Assembly (NCBI RefSeq): GCF_013114595.1
Contig: NZ_VTXE01000030.1
Coordinates: forward strand, 42,040-106,039
Length of the DNA stretch: 64,000 nucleotides
Source: Vibrio sp. 99-8-1
GTDB taxonomy: Bacteria > Pseudomonadota > Gammaproteobacteria > Enterobacterales > Vibrionaceae
Direction: 5' to 3'
Shown: positions 27,277 to 36,467 of the stretch, piece by piece
Position numbering within the stretch: the stretch's first letter is position 1
How the letters are laid out: every line of letters starts with the position of its first letter
Notes under the pieces: model-generated
Seen by the model: the letters and a program-made list of their open reading frames with translations, nothing else
Database searches by the model: none
Told to the model about the DNA's origin: nothing
Made by a program: the position numbers and the translations under genes

Positions 27277-29196
27277 ATGATGAACAAAACATTTTCGGCA
27301 GAGGGTGCGTTAGGAAAAGCCATTCCGGGTTTTCAACCTAGGCAAGCCCAACTGGATATGGCAGAAGCTGTAGAGAAAGCCATTAAGGAAAAATCTCAGT
27401 TAGTGGTGGAAGCAGGAACTGGGACGGGTAAAACATTTGCATATTTGGTTCCAGCGCTGTTAAGTGGCAAAAAAACCATCATTAGTACCGGCTCTAAAAA
27501 CCTTCAAGAGCAGTTATTTCATCGTGACCTTCCTTTAATGGTGGACGCTTTAGGCTATTTGGGGCAGATAGCCTTGTTGAAAGGCCGTTCAAATTACCTC
27601 TGTTTAGACCGTTTAAGTCGACAATTAGTAGAGAGCCATAGTAACGAATCCGATCCAACAATGTTAACTCAGTTAATCAAGGTTCGTAGCTGGTCATCGG
27701 AAAGCAAGACGGGTGATTTGGGTGACTGCGATGATATTGCGGAAGACAGCCCAGTTATATCATCTATTACTTCGACCAATGATAATTGTTTAGGGAAAGA
27801 GTGTCCAAGTTTTCAAGAGTGCTTTGTATTAAAAGCGAGAAAAAGAGCATTAGAGTCCGATGTTGTGGTGGTAAACCATCACCTGTTTATGGCCGATCTT
27901 GCCATCAAAGAGACAGGTTTTGGAGAACTTATTCCTGAAGCCGATGTGTTTATCTTTGATGAAGCACATCAAATTCCAGATATTGCTAGCCAGTATTTTG
28001 GTCAATCAGTCTCCAGTCGACAGATGTTAGAGTTAGCTAAGGATATTGAAATTGGCTATCGAACTGAAGCTCGAGATATGCGCCAACTAGAAAAAGTGGC
28101 GACCCGCATAAGCCAGTCAGCAATGGACATGAGAATAGTGTTTGGTGAACAGCATTTTCGTGGCAATTGGCGTGACGCAATAAAATCAGATCCAATCAAA
28201 AATAATGTCAGACGTATACTCGATGGCTTAGAGTTGGCGATTGAAGTACTTAAGTTGGTTCTGGGGCGAAGTCAGCTACTCGATACCGCTTTTGAAAGAG
28301 CGACGCTGTTAAAGTCACGCTTAGAACGAGTTTGCGATGTTTCAATAACTGGATATTCATATTGGTTTGATACGTCACCCCGTCACTTTAGTATTCACAT
28401 TACACCGCTTTCTGTGGCGGATAAGTTTAGCCAGCAAATCGAACTCAAGCCTGGTGCATGGATTTTTACTTCTGCAACCTTGTCTGTCTCTAACGATTTT
28501 AGTCACTTTACTCATCGGTTGGGTTTGCAACCACCCCAGCAGTTTTCATTGCCTAGCCCGTTCGATTATCAGCTTCAAGCAAAGCTGTGCGTGCCTAGGT
28601 ATCTCCCTGAGCCTAACAGCCCCGGTTTGGCGAAAAAGCTAGTGACTATGTTGTCGCCTGTTATAGAGAAAAACAATGGCCGCTGCTTTTTCCTTTGTAC
28701 GTCACACAGTATGATGAAAGAGTTGGCAGATGGTTTTCGGGACAATTTGTCTGTACCAGTGCTGATGCAGGGGGAAACCAGTAAACAGAAGTTATTGGCT
28801 GAATTTATGGAGCTAGGAAATGCTCTATTGGTCGCCACCGGAGCTTTTTGGGAAGGGATTGACGTTAGAGGTGACAGCTTAAGCTGTGTTATTATCGATA
28901 AATTGCCGTTCACTGCCCCTGATGACCCACTATTAAAAGCGCGTATAGAGGATTGTCGAATAAGTGGCGGAGAACCCTTTACCCAGGTTCAATTACCGGA
29001 TGCCGTTATTACCCTTAAACAAGGGGTAGGGCGTTTGATACGAGACAAGACAGATCGAGGCGCATTGATTATATGCGATAATCGGTTGGTCACTCGTGAT
29101 TACGGTGGAACGTTTTTACAAAGTTTACCGCCAATTCCGAGAACCAGAGATCTGAGCCAGATCTCCCAGTTTTTAGAACAGACCCTAGCTAATTAG
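27277..29196 (+). CDS. yoaA: ATP-dependent DNA helicase YoaA (DinG/XPD family)
   Basis: 639 residues. Walker A VEAGTGTGKTFAYLVPAL (about 45-62), four cysteines for the [4Fe-4S] cluster (the third and fourth in CLGKECPSFQEC), Walker B DEAH in FIFDEAHQIPD, and C-terminal motifs GAFWEGIDVRGD and KQGVGRLIRDKTDRG. XPD-like 5'-3' helicase that works with HolC in replication-damage tolerance in E. coli. Two adjacent ATGs at 27277/27280. The only Shine-Dalgarno candidate, TGAGGTT, lies in the repeat end 12-18 bases upstream. Confidence 0.95.
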   Translation: MMNKTFSAEGALGKAIPGFQPRQAQLDMAEAVEKAIKEKSQLVVEAGTGTGKTFAYLVPALLSGKKTIISTGSKNLQEQLFHRDLPLMVDALGYLGQIALLKGRSNYLCLDRLSRQLVESHSNESDPTMLTQLIKVRSWSSESKTGDLGDCDDIAEDSPVISSITSTNDNCLGKECPSFQECFVLKARKRALESDVVVVNHHLFMADLAIKETGFGELIPEADVFIFDEAHQIPDIASQYFGQSVSSRQMLELAKDIEIGYRTEARDMRQLEKVATRISQSAMDMRIVFGEQHFRGNWRDAIKSDPIKNNVRRILDGLELAIEVLKLVLGRSQLLDTAFERATLLKSRLERVCDVSITGYSYWFDTSPRHFSIHITPLSVADKFSQQIELKPGAWIFTSATLSVSNDFSHFTHRLGLQPPQQFSLPSPFDYQLQAKLCVPRYLPEPNSPGLAKKLVTMLSPVIEKNNGRCFFLCTSHSMMKELADGFRDNLSVPVLMQGETSKQKLLAEFMELGNALLVATGAFWEGIDVRGDSLSCVIIDKLPFTAPDDPLLKARIEDCRISGGEPFTQVQLPDAVITLKQGVGRLIRDKTDRGALIICDNRLVTRDYGGTFLQSLPPIPRTRDLSQISQFLEQTLAN

Positions 29197-29229
29197 ACCT
29201 AACAAACTAACGAAAAATTTGAGACATTC

Positions 29230-29931
29230 ATGAGTACGAAAATTCTTGCCTTAGACACATCTACTGAAAACTGTTCTGTTGCATTATTGGTGGGGAATAC
29301 CTGCTATACCCGTAGTGAAGCATCACCGCGTGGCCATACACAGAAAATATTACCAATGGTGGACGAGGTATTATCTGAAGCAGGGCTCACCCTTAATGAC
29401 GTTGATGCTCTTGCTTTTGGACGAGGTCCCGGCAGTTTTACTGGTGTAAGAATTGGCATTGGTATTGCACAAGGTTTAGCATTTGGTGCAGATTTACCGA
29501 TGATTGGTGTGTCGACGTTAAAAACCATGGCGCAAGCAACGTATCGTAAACAGGCTAAAGCATCTGTCGCTTGTGCTATTGATGCCAGAATGAGTGAAGT
29601 CTATTGGGGAAGATACCAGCGTCAAGAAAGTGGCGATTGGATTGCGATTGATGAAGAGTGTGTTATTGCACCGGAAAATTTGCTTTCTCAAGTAGAGTCT
29701 GACGATGTGACTTGGACGCAAGCCGGGACGGGCTGGCAAGCGTATCAGCAATCACTAGAATCATTGGCTATTTCTGTTGAAGAGGGTGATGTACTTTACC
29801 CCGAAGCAGAAGATATTGCTTTTCTTGCGCAGTTTGAGCTACAAAAAGGCAACACGGTAACGGCTGAGCAAGCCAGCCCTGTTTACTTAAGAGATAAGGT
29901 AGCTTGGAAAAAACTGCCCGGACGTGAATAA
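29230..29931 (+). CDS. tsaB: tRNA threonylcarbamoyladenosine biosynthesis protein TsaB
   Basis: 233 residues, ASKHA fold. ILALDTSTENCSVAL at the N-terminus, DALAFGRGPGSFTGVRIGIG and AIDARMSEVYWG are family hallmarks. It scaffolds the TsaD-TsaE complex that makes t6A37 in ANN-decoding tRNAs. Follows yoaA after 33 bases, a conserved gammaproteobacterial pairing. Confidence 0.97.
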   Translation: MSTKILALDTSTENCSVALLVGNTCYTRSEASPRGHTQKILPMVDEVLSEAGLTLNDVDALAFGRGPGSFTGVRIGIGIAQGLAFGADLPMIGVSTLKTMAQATYRKQAKASVACAIDARMSEVYWGRYQRQESGDWIAIDEECVIAPENLLSQVESDDVTWTQAGTGWQAYQQSLESLAISVEEGDVLYPEAEDIAFLAQFELQKGNTVTAEQASPVYLRDKVAWKKLPGRE

Positions 29932-30025
29932 TTTGTTTTATTCGGACATATTTTAGCTGGTGATATGTAATAAAACGGTATGGCAAATAGGATTTTAAAC
30001 GCGTGTTATGAATGGTAGGTGATAT

Positions 30026-30322
30026 ATGGTGATGATAAACGGTTTGCCTGCCACAACAGTGGCAAATACTAGCAAAGCACAAAAAAACAGCCCGGCTAAA
30101 AAACAACAAAACAGAAGCCAAATTGCCCAAACCACTAAGGTTGCAGACGCTGTTGCACACTCTATACGCCATGTAGACGAATCTGAAATCGAAAGGGCAC
30201 AGATACAATATGATCTTCCGCCGGGAGGATCACGAAAAGCGATGGAAGAGTATATGGATGTACTCAATCAAGCGCGTAAAGAGGAACTTGCCCAGTTAAT
30301 AGGCGTTGACCTGTATATATAG
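30026..30322 (+). CDS. Small hypothetical protein
   Basis: 98 residues with no recognised domain. The first half is low-complexity and basic (Lys/Gln/Ala/Asn: TSKAQKNSPAKKQQNRSQIA), probably disordered. The C-terminal half is helical and acidic (VDESEIERAQIQYDLPPGGS, AMEEYMDVLNQARKEEL). GTG or ATG starts are possible at 30026/30032. It lies between tsaB and slp on the same strand, and codon use looks like the neighbours'. Function unknown. Confidence 0.6.
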   Translation: MVMINGLPATTVANTSKAQKNSPAKKQQNRSQIAQTTKVADAVAHSIRHVDESEIERAQIQYDLPPGGSRKAMEEYMDVLNQARKEELAQLIGVDLYI

Positions 30323-30378
30323 GGTCTAAAATATCTGAAAGGTCAAACGACCCAAGTTAATTTAAAAGGCGGCTAGCT

Positions 30379-30927
30379 ATGTATAAAGCAACGTTTGTTC
30401 TATTTTTTACTCTCTTTCTTTCCGCTTGCTCCTCTCTTCCTGACAATCTTGCTACTGCTAATAAAAATGTCATAACCGATTTTACACAGTGGAAAGGTAC
30501 TGACCTTAATGTCGCAAATGAGGTTCGGCTTGGGGGAGTCGTGGCCAGTGTCACCAACTTAGCGGACAAAACTCGTATTGAGATGGTTAACATGCCAATT
30601 AGCAGCTCAGGTCGGCCAGATTTGCTCTCAGAGCCAACGGGACGATATGTCGCCTATATTGATGGCTACGTTGAATCTATGTCATTGGCTAATGGAAGAT
30701 TGGTGACGTTCCTTGGCGTCAGTGATGGCATTGAGCAGGGAAAGGTAGGGGATTTTGACACGGATTTTCCGGTTATTAATGTGACCAGCTATTACCTATG
30801 GCGGATCGAGGAGAAAGTTATCGTTAATGAAAGCAGTAGTATTCTTCATCCGTGTTGGGGCGGGATACATTGCCGAAGCAGTTCCCCCTCATCGAATACC
30901 GGCCGAGTAGTAAGAGAGTTGAAATAG
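30379..30927 (+). CDS. slp: Slp-family outer-membrane lipoprotein
   Basis: 182 residues. Lipoprotein signal MYKATFVLFFTLFLSAC with lipobox LSAC, then the Slp-family core VRLGGVVASVTN and GRYVAYIDGYVESMSLANGR. A late segment HPCWGGIHCRSS contains two cysteines. Slp is a starvation-inducible outer-membrane lipoprotein of unclear molecular function. In tsaB-slp-fadD synteny typical of gammaproteobacteria. Confidence 0.9.
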   Translation: MYKATFVLFFTLFLSACSSLPDNLATANKNVITDFTQWKGTDLNVANEVRLGGVVASVTNLADKTRIEMVNMPISSSGRPDLLSEPTGRYVAYIDGYVESMSLANGRLVTFLGVSDGIEQGKVGDFDTDFPVINVTSYYLWRIEEKVIVNESSSILHPCWGGIHCRSSSPSSNTGRVVRELK

Positions 30928-30968
30928 TATTTAGAGGCGTCATTAGTCGTTAGGGATAGGGAAAAAAA

Positions 30969-31847
30969 GTGATTCGAGAGCAGACCATACAACTGGCAAA
31001 TTATGAACTGGCGACTCTACAACTGGGCCATGCGGCGGATGCCGAGGTAACGGTGGTTTTTCTACACGGTTGGTTGGACAATGCAGCCAGCTTCTCTTCG
31101 GTATTGGCTGAGTGTGCGACGCTACGGTCAAATGTGCATTACATTGCCATCGATCTGCCTGGGCATGGGAAATCGGCACATCGACAATCGGACAACTTTT
31201 ATCCATTTCATGACTATATTGACGACGTTCATCAACTTTTAGCCAAATTGTCTGCCAATAAGTTGATCATTGTCGGCCATTCTCTTGGCGCGTTAATAGG
31301 CTGCTGCTATAGTGCTGCGTTTCCTGAACAGGTTGACGGGCTAATTCAGATTGAAGGCTTTGGACCCTTGGCAGAGAAAGAAGATAACAGTGTGGCAAGG
31401 TTGCGAAAAGGCATTCTAAGCCGCAGACAAATTGCTAAAAAGAGACAACGAGAGTTTTCATCACTGGCTGATATGGTTAGTTTGCGAGCAAACCTGAACG
31501 GCGTAACAGAGCAGCAAATATCTCCGTTGGTAGAGCGAGCGAGTTATGGTAAAGGCGAAAAATGGCAATGGCGGCATGATGTAAAACTTCAGGCTGACTC
31601 ACTATATAGAATGTCATTTTTGCATGCAGACACATTTATGAAAAGTGTAACATGTCCGCAGATCATCATTTTAGGTGATGAAGGCTTTTCTTATCTCTCT
31701 GAACAAGTTTTATCCTATCTGGAAGAGGGTGAAAACATTAATAATCAAAAGGTTAAGGTTGAGCGTTTGTCTGGTGGACATCACTGCCATATTCAACAGC
31801 CTAAGTTAACATCGAAAATTATTTTGGATTTAGTTAACAAAATTTAA
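30969..31847 (+). CDS. Alpha/beta-hydrolase
   Basis: 292 residues, alpha/beta-hydrolase fold. VVFLHGWLDNAASF (oxyanion loop), VGHSLGALIG (nucleophilic Ser) and the late GGHHCHIQQP (catalytic His). No signal peptide. GTG start at 30969 preceded by AGGGA. The substrate is unknown; its position just upstream of fadD suggests acyl-ester or acyl-CoA-related metabolism, as inference. Confidence 0.85.
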   Translation: MIREQTIQLANYELATLQLGHAADAEVTVVFLHGWLDNAASFSSVLAECATLRSNVHYIAIDLPGHGKSAHRQSDNFYPFHDYIDDVHQLLAKLSANKLIIVGHSLGALIGCCYSAAFPEQVDGLIQIEGFGPLAEKEDNSVARLRKGILSRRQIAKKRQREFSSLADMVSLRANLNGVTEQQISPLVERASYGKGEKWQWRHDVKLQADSLYRMSFLHADTFMKSVTCPQIIILGDEGFSYLSEQVLSYLEEGENINNQKVKVERLSGGHHCHIQQPKLTSKIILDLVNKI

Positions 31848-31872
31848 ACAACTGTTTAATACTTTAGTGCGT

Positions 31873-31902
31873 CCACTTATATGCTTGTGCTGTAATAAGT
31901 GG
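31873..31902. other. Inverted repeat upstream of fadD
   Basis: CCACTTAT (31873-31880) and ATAAGTGG (31895-31902) are perfect inverted copies 14 bases apart, 61 bases before the fadD start. There is no T tract. It could be an operator or a leader hairpin. It does not look like the FadR consensus as I know it. Confidence 0.45.
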
Positions 31903-31962
31903 CAATCACAATCATAAAAGCAAATTGATATTTGCTAAATTCGTGCAACAAGGAGACAAGTC

Positions 31963-33678
31963 GTGGAGAAACCTTGGCTTTCACGCTATCCAAGCGATGT
32001 ACCAGCTACAATTAACCCTGATGAGTACCCATCTCTGGTTGAGATGTTTGAGAATGCAGTAAGGAACTTTGCTGATCAACCCGCGTTCGTCAATATGGGT
32101 TCAGTCATGACCTTCCGTAAGTTGGAGGAGCGAAGCCGTGCTTTTGCTGCATACTTACAAAATGATTTAAAACTGAAAAAAGGCGATCGTGTTGCATTAA
32201 TGATGCCTAACTTGCTGCAATATCCTGTTGCGTTATTTGGGGTATTAAGAGCCGGTATGATCGCCGTTAACGTTAACCCTTTATATACGCCAAGAGAGTT
32301 AGAGCATCAATTAAATGATGCCGACGCTTCGACTATTGTGATCGTGTCGAATTTTGCTAATACCTTAGAGCAAATTGTAGATAACACACCAGTAAAACAT
32401 GTTGTGTTGACCAGCTTAGGGCAGATGCTGCCAACTGCAAAAGGGACGATTGTCGATTTTGTCGTTAAGTACGTCAAAGGCATGGTACCTAAGTATGATT
32501 TACCGGGAGCTATCTCTTTTAAGAAGGCTCTGCATAAAGGTCGAAGACTGCAGTACGTCAAACCATTTATGTCTGGTGAAGACATTGCGTTCTTGCAGTA
32601 TACCGGTGGAACAACGGGGGTGGCAAAAGGGGCGATACTAACTCATCGCAATATGATCGCTAATGTCATGCAAGCCAAAGCGGTTTATCGTCCTGTCTTG
32701 AAAGATGGCCGAGAAACCGTAGTAACTGCACTGCCTCTGTATCATATTTTTGCTTTAACAGTAAACTGCTTACTCTTTTTGGAAGTTGGCGGACGCAACC
32801 TACTAATTACCAACCCAAGAGACATTCCCGGTTTTATTAAAGAGCTGCAAAAGTATCAATTTACTGCAATTACCGGCGTGAACACCTTGTTTAATGCTTT
32901 GGTAAACAATGAAGATTTCCAAGAGCTTAACTTTAGTAATTTGAAGTTAACCATCGGTGGCGGTATGGCGGTTCAAAAAGCCGTAGCTGATAAGTGGAAA
33001 AAGACCACTCGAGTTCCACTCGCTGAAGGCTACGGCCTAACGGAATGTGCACCTTTAGTCTCGGTTAACCCATATAATCTAGAAGACTATAATGGCTCCA
33101 TCGGTTTGCCTGTATCCTCAACAGAGGTTCGTATTGTAGACGATGAAAGTAAGCCATTGGCAAATGACCAAGTCGGTGAACTGCAAGTTCGTGGACCGCA
33201 GGTTATGCAAGGTTATTGGCAGCGAGCAGAAGCGACCAGAAACACCATTGATGAAGATGGCTGGCTATCAACCGGTGACATTGTTAAGTTCGATGATGAA
33301 GGCTTTTTGCATATTGTTGACCGTAAAAAAGATATGATTTTGGTCTCTGGCTTTAATGTCTACCCTAATGAGATCGAAGATATTGTTGCCCTACACGGTA
33401 AAGTGTTAGAAGTTGCCGCCATTGGCGAACCACATGAAGTCTCAGGTGAGATGGTGAAAATCTGTGTTGTAAAACGAGACCCTAGTGTCACCGCACATGA
33501 GATTATTGAGCATTGCCGTAAGTACCTCACAGGTTATAAAGTTCCTAAAATTGTGGAATTTAGGGATGAACTGCCTAAAACCAATGTAGGTAAAATATTG
33601 CGTCGTGAGCTTCGTGAAGAGGCTGATGCAAAACGTGCAGAAGCCGACGCCACAAACGCTGAAGATAAACAAGAATAG
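31963..33678 (+). CDS. fadD: Long-chain fatty-acid-CoA ligase
   Basis: 571 residues. GTG start preceded by AAGGAGA; the N-terminus EKPWLSRYPSDVP aligns with E. coli FadD. ATP/AMP signature YTGGTTGVAKGAILTHRN (about 213-230), adenylate-forming motifs EGYGLTECAP and DGWLSTGDIV, FACS signature region DRKKDMILVSGFNVYPNEIE. Activates imported fatty acids at the inner membrane for beta-oxidation. A terminator follows. Confidence 0.97.
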   Translation: MEKPWLSRYPSDVPATINPDEYPSLVEMFENAVRNFADQPAFVNMGSVMTFRKLEERSRAFAAYLQNDLKLKKGDRVALMMPNLLQYPVALFGVLRAGMIAVNVNPLYTPRELEHQLNDADASTIVIVSNFANTLEQIVDNTPVKHVVLTSLGQMLPTAKGTIVDFVVKYVKGMVPKYDLPGAISFKKALHKGRRLQYVKPFMSGEDIAFLQYTGGTTGVAKGAILTHRNMIANVMQAKAVYRPVLKDGRETVVTALPLYHIFALTVNCLLFLEVGGRNLLITNPRDIPGFIKELQKYQFTAITGVNTLFNALVNNEDFQELNFSNLKLTIGGGMAVQKAVADKWKKTTRVPLAEGYGLTECAPLVSVNPYNLEDYNGSIGLPVSSTEVRIVDDESKPLANDQVGELQVRGPQVMQGYWQRAEATRNTIDEDGWLSTGDIVKFDDEGFLHIVDRKKDMILVSGFNVYPNEIEDIVALHGKVLEVAAIGEPHEVSGEMVKICVVKRDPSVTAHEIIEHCRKYLTGYKVPKIVEFRDELPKTNVGKILRRELREEADAKRAEADATNAEDKQE

Positions 33679-33704
33679 TTTTTCTAGCAGTGCTATTATC
33701 ATTG

Positions 33705-33742
33705 AATGACTCAATCGGTATCTATCGTTTGAGTCATTTTTT
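33705..33742 (+). terminator. Terminator downstream of fadD
   Basis: AATGACTCAA pairs with TTGAGTCATT around a 14-base loop, followed by a T run. Confidence 0.88.
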
Positions 33743-33938
33743 ACTGTGTAAACTCTATGGCGGGAGATTTTCTAATTCTATGGAACAGTGAGTTTCAACA
33801 GAATGATTGAATGCGTATAAAAGAGTTATGTCTATGTAGATCTGCTATGTTTTAAACACAGAGCCTTATCTTTAAATCAAGTGGTGTTGGCCTGATAGGG
33901 TCAGTGAGTGACTTGAATATAAATAAGTAGAGATTTTT

Positions 33939-35060
33939 GTGAACTACCAAATAATTGATACCACCTCAGCATTAGAAGAGATTTGTCAGAAAGCCAGCCA
34001 ACATGACACCATTATGTTGGATACTGAATTTGTCAGAACACGTACATTCTTTCCGCAATTGGGTCTTGTCCAGTTGTATGATGGTGAAAACCTGTCACTG
34101 ATTGACCCCACACTTATTGATGATCTGTCTTCTTTTGAACGTCTGTTAAAAAATGCAGGGGTGTTAAAAGTACTGCATGCTTGTGGTGAAGATTTAGAAG
34201 TATTCAAACAGAGTTTTAACTGTACGCCATTTCCTATGGTTGATACTCAAATCATGGCCGCATTCTTGGGGCACGGGTTATCAACGGGCTTTGCAGCATT
34301 GGTCAGTGAGTATCTTGATGTTGAGCTGGATAAAAGTGAATCGAGAACCGATTGGTTGGCGAGACCTCTTACCGAGAAACAGTTACAGTATGCCGCGGCA
34401 GATGTGTTTTATCTCAAGCCAATGTATGAACAGTTAGAGAGTAAAATCACCAAAGCAGGTTGGTGGGATGCAGCGTTGCAAGAGTCAGAATTACTGATTG
34501 AGAAGCGCAGTGTTGAGGTTGATCCTGAGAAAGCTTATCTGTCGATTAAAGGTGCGTGGCAGCTTACCCCTAATCAGTTAGCTATTTTGAAACCTCTTGC
34601 AACATGGCGTGTAAAAGAGGCTTTGAAGAGAGATTTAGCACTAAACTTTGTCTTTAAAGAGCAAGATCTATGGTCTGTTGCTCGTTACGAATTAAAGAGC
34701 TTAAAGAAGATGGAAGAGAATGATGTTGATCATCGCTCTATTCGTCGTCATGGTGAAAAGATCATCACTATGGTTAAGAAAGCCCAGCTAATTTCTGAAG
34801 ATGAGTGGCCAGAGAAAATTGAACGTCTAATGGATTATCCGGGTTATAAACAGCAGTTTAAAGCGTTGAAAGATGAGGTGAAAGTGGCTTCACAAAACTC
34901 CGGTTTGGCCACAGAATTTTTGGCGTCGAAAAAACAGTTAAATCAGCTGCTTCGTTGGGTATGGGTTAAGCAGCGAGATGCCGCCAAGTTACCTGATGTT
35001 CTTCAAGGGTGGCGAAGAGATCTGTTTGGTAATAAATTAGATAGTTTAATAAAAGGGTAA
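33939..35060 (+). CDS. rnd: Ribonuclease D
   Basis: 373 residues. DEDDy exonuclease domain with MLDTEFVRTRTFFPQLGLVQ, LHACGEDLEVF and LQYAAADVFYL, then HRDC-type helical domains (LKPLATWRVKEALKR). Processes 3' ends of tRNAs and other small RNAs. GTG start at 33939. ycgL follows after 7 bases. Confidence 0.96.
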   Translation: MNYQIIDTTSALEEICQKASQHDTIMLDTEFVRTRTFFPQLGLVQLYDGENLSLIDPTLIDDLSSFERLLKNAGVLKVLHACGEDLEVFKQSFNCTPFPMVDTQIMAAFLGHGLSTGFAALVSEYLDVELDKSESRTDWLARPLTEKQLQYAAADVFYLKPMYEQLESKITKAGWWDAALQESELLIEKRSVEVDPEKAYLSIKGAWQLTPNQLAILKPLATWRVKEALKRDLALNFVFKEQDLWSVARYELKSLKKMEENDVDHRSIRRHGEKIITMVKKAQLISEDEWPEKIERLMDYPGYKQQFKALKDEVKVASQNSGLATEFLASKKQLNQLLRWVWVKQRDAAKLPDVLQGWRRDLFGNKLDSLIKG

Positions 35061-35067
35061 TAGACCT

Positions 35068-35352
35068 ATGCTTTGTTCTATATATAAAAGTAACAAAAAA
35101 GAGGGTGCTTACCTATATATCCCAAAGAAAGATGATTTTTCTGATGTTCCTGATAGTTTGATGGAGATGTTTGGGAAACCTTTTTTTGTTATGGTAATCA
35201 AACTTGATGGAAGAAAACTCGCTCAAGTTGATATTGAGAAAGTGAAAGCGTCGTTGCAAAGTGATGGTTTCTTTTTGCAATTGCCACCCCCACCAGAGAA
35301 TTTGCTGGAAACATATAAAAAAGAAAAAGCCAAATACCAAGGTGACGCCTAA
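35068..35352 (+). CDS. ycgL: YcgL family protein
   Basis: 94 residues. MLCSIYKSNKKEGAYLYI, FGKPFFVMVIKL and the C-terminal LPPPPENLLETYK are diagnostic of YcgL, a small alpha/beta protein of unknown function conserved downstream of rnd in gammaproteobacteria. Confidence 0.93.
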   Translation: MLCSIYKSNKKEGAYLYIPKKDDFSDVPDSLMEMFGKPFFVMVIKLDGRKLAQVDIEKVKASLQSDGFFLQLPPPPENLLETYKKEKAKYQGDA

Positions 35353-35403
35353 CATAATAACAACTTAAAGGGATGTGCATCGATTGGCTAACGGAGAAAG
35401 GAA

Positions 35404-36372
35404 GTGAAAAAAGTAGTCAGTTTGTTTATTGGTTTTGCGTTAAGCGCATCGGCCTATGCCAACAATGCCGATTTTGCCAACTATGTGGAAGGATTAAAGA
35501 AGCAAGCAATAGAGAATGGTATTTCATCTTCGGTAGTTGAAGAAGCTTTCTCTAATGTGAAATTTAAACCTAAAGCGGTAAAGGCAGATAAAAATCAACC
35601 AGAGAAAAAACTCACTTTGGATGAGTATATTCCACGAGCAGTGCCCGATTGGAAAGTAAAGCAAGCTCAATCACTTTATGATAAGCATTACACTGAGTTG
35701 AACCGCATTGGTAAACAATATGGCGTTCAACCAAGGTTTATTGTTGCCCTTTGGGGGGTAGAAAGTAACTTTGGTAAATTAACCGGCGGTTACAATGTTA
35801 TTGATGCGTTGACCACTCTGGCTTATGACGGTAGAAGAGAAGACTTTTTCCGTAAAGAGGCGATGGCAGCGTTAACTATACTGGACCAAGGCCATATTAC
35901 CGCTTCTAAGATGAAAGGTTCGTGGGCTGGGGCGATGGGTCAGTGCCAATTTATGCCAAGCTCTTTCCTTAATTTTGCGGTTGACGGTAATGGCGATGGT
36001 AAAAAAGATATCTGGAATAATAAAGAGGATGTCTTTGCTTCCGCTGCTAACTATCTAAGCCAATCTGGCTGGGATGATAACTATACTTGGGGGCGACAAG
36101 TTCATGTTCCTAAAGGGCTATCTTCTTCTCTGTTAGGCCGTTCGAAAGAGAATGCTAAATCATTGCAGCAGTGGAATGAACTTGGTGTCAGGCGTCTTAA
36201 CGGTAATGTACTCCCTGTTCTTGATGAAGATATTGATGCTTGGTTAATCATGCCTGATGACGAAAATGGTAGAGCGTACCTTATCTACAATAACTATCAG
36301 GTGTTGATGAAGTGGAATCGTTCGTATTACTTTGGTTTGGCGGTGAGCCATTTAGCAGACAAACTTAAATAA
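35404..36372 (+). CDS. Lytic murein transglycosylase (MltB family)
   Basis: 322 residues. Signal peptide without lipobox (cleavage near AYANNA), so a soluble periplasmic enzyme. Transglycosylase domain with the catalytic Glu in ALWGVESNFGKLTGGYNV, plus GAMGQCQFMPSSFLNFAVDG and YNNYQVLMKWNRSYYFGLAV. Cleaves peptidoglycan to give 1,6-anhydromuropeptides. GTG start preceded by GGAGAAAGGA. Confidence 0.92.
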   Translation: MKKVVSLFIGFALSASAYANNADFANYVEGLKKQAIENGISSSVVEEAFSNVKFKPKAVKADKNQPEKKLTLDEYIPRAVPDWKVKQAQSLYDKHYTELNRIGKQYGVQPRFIVALWGVESNFGKLTGGYNVIDALTTLAYDGRREDFFRKEAMAALTILDQGHITASKMKGSWAGAMGQCQFMPSSFLNFAVDGNGDGKKDIWNNKEDVFASAANYLSQSGWDDNYTWGRQVHVPKGLSSSLLGRSKENAKSLQQWNELGVRRLNGNVLPVLDEDIDAWLIMPDDENGRAYLIYNNYQVLMKWNRSYYFGLAVSHLADKLK

Positions 36373-36409
36373 TCTCGATTGAGTTTATATACTCAAGTAA
36401 CCTATTTTT

Positions 36410-36429
36410 AAGGCCGCTAATGCGGCCTT
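36410..36429. terminator. Terminator between transglycosylase gene and folD
   Basis: AAGGCCGC pairs with GCGGCCTT around TAAT, T-rich on both outer sides. Convergent genes end on either side. A solo end of the MITE-like repeat (TATACTCAAGTAACCT) lies just to its left. Confidence 0.8.
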
Positions 36430-36467
36430 AATTTTATGATTTGGTAAATCGAGTTTATTCGCCGTGA

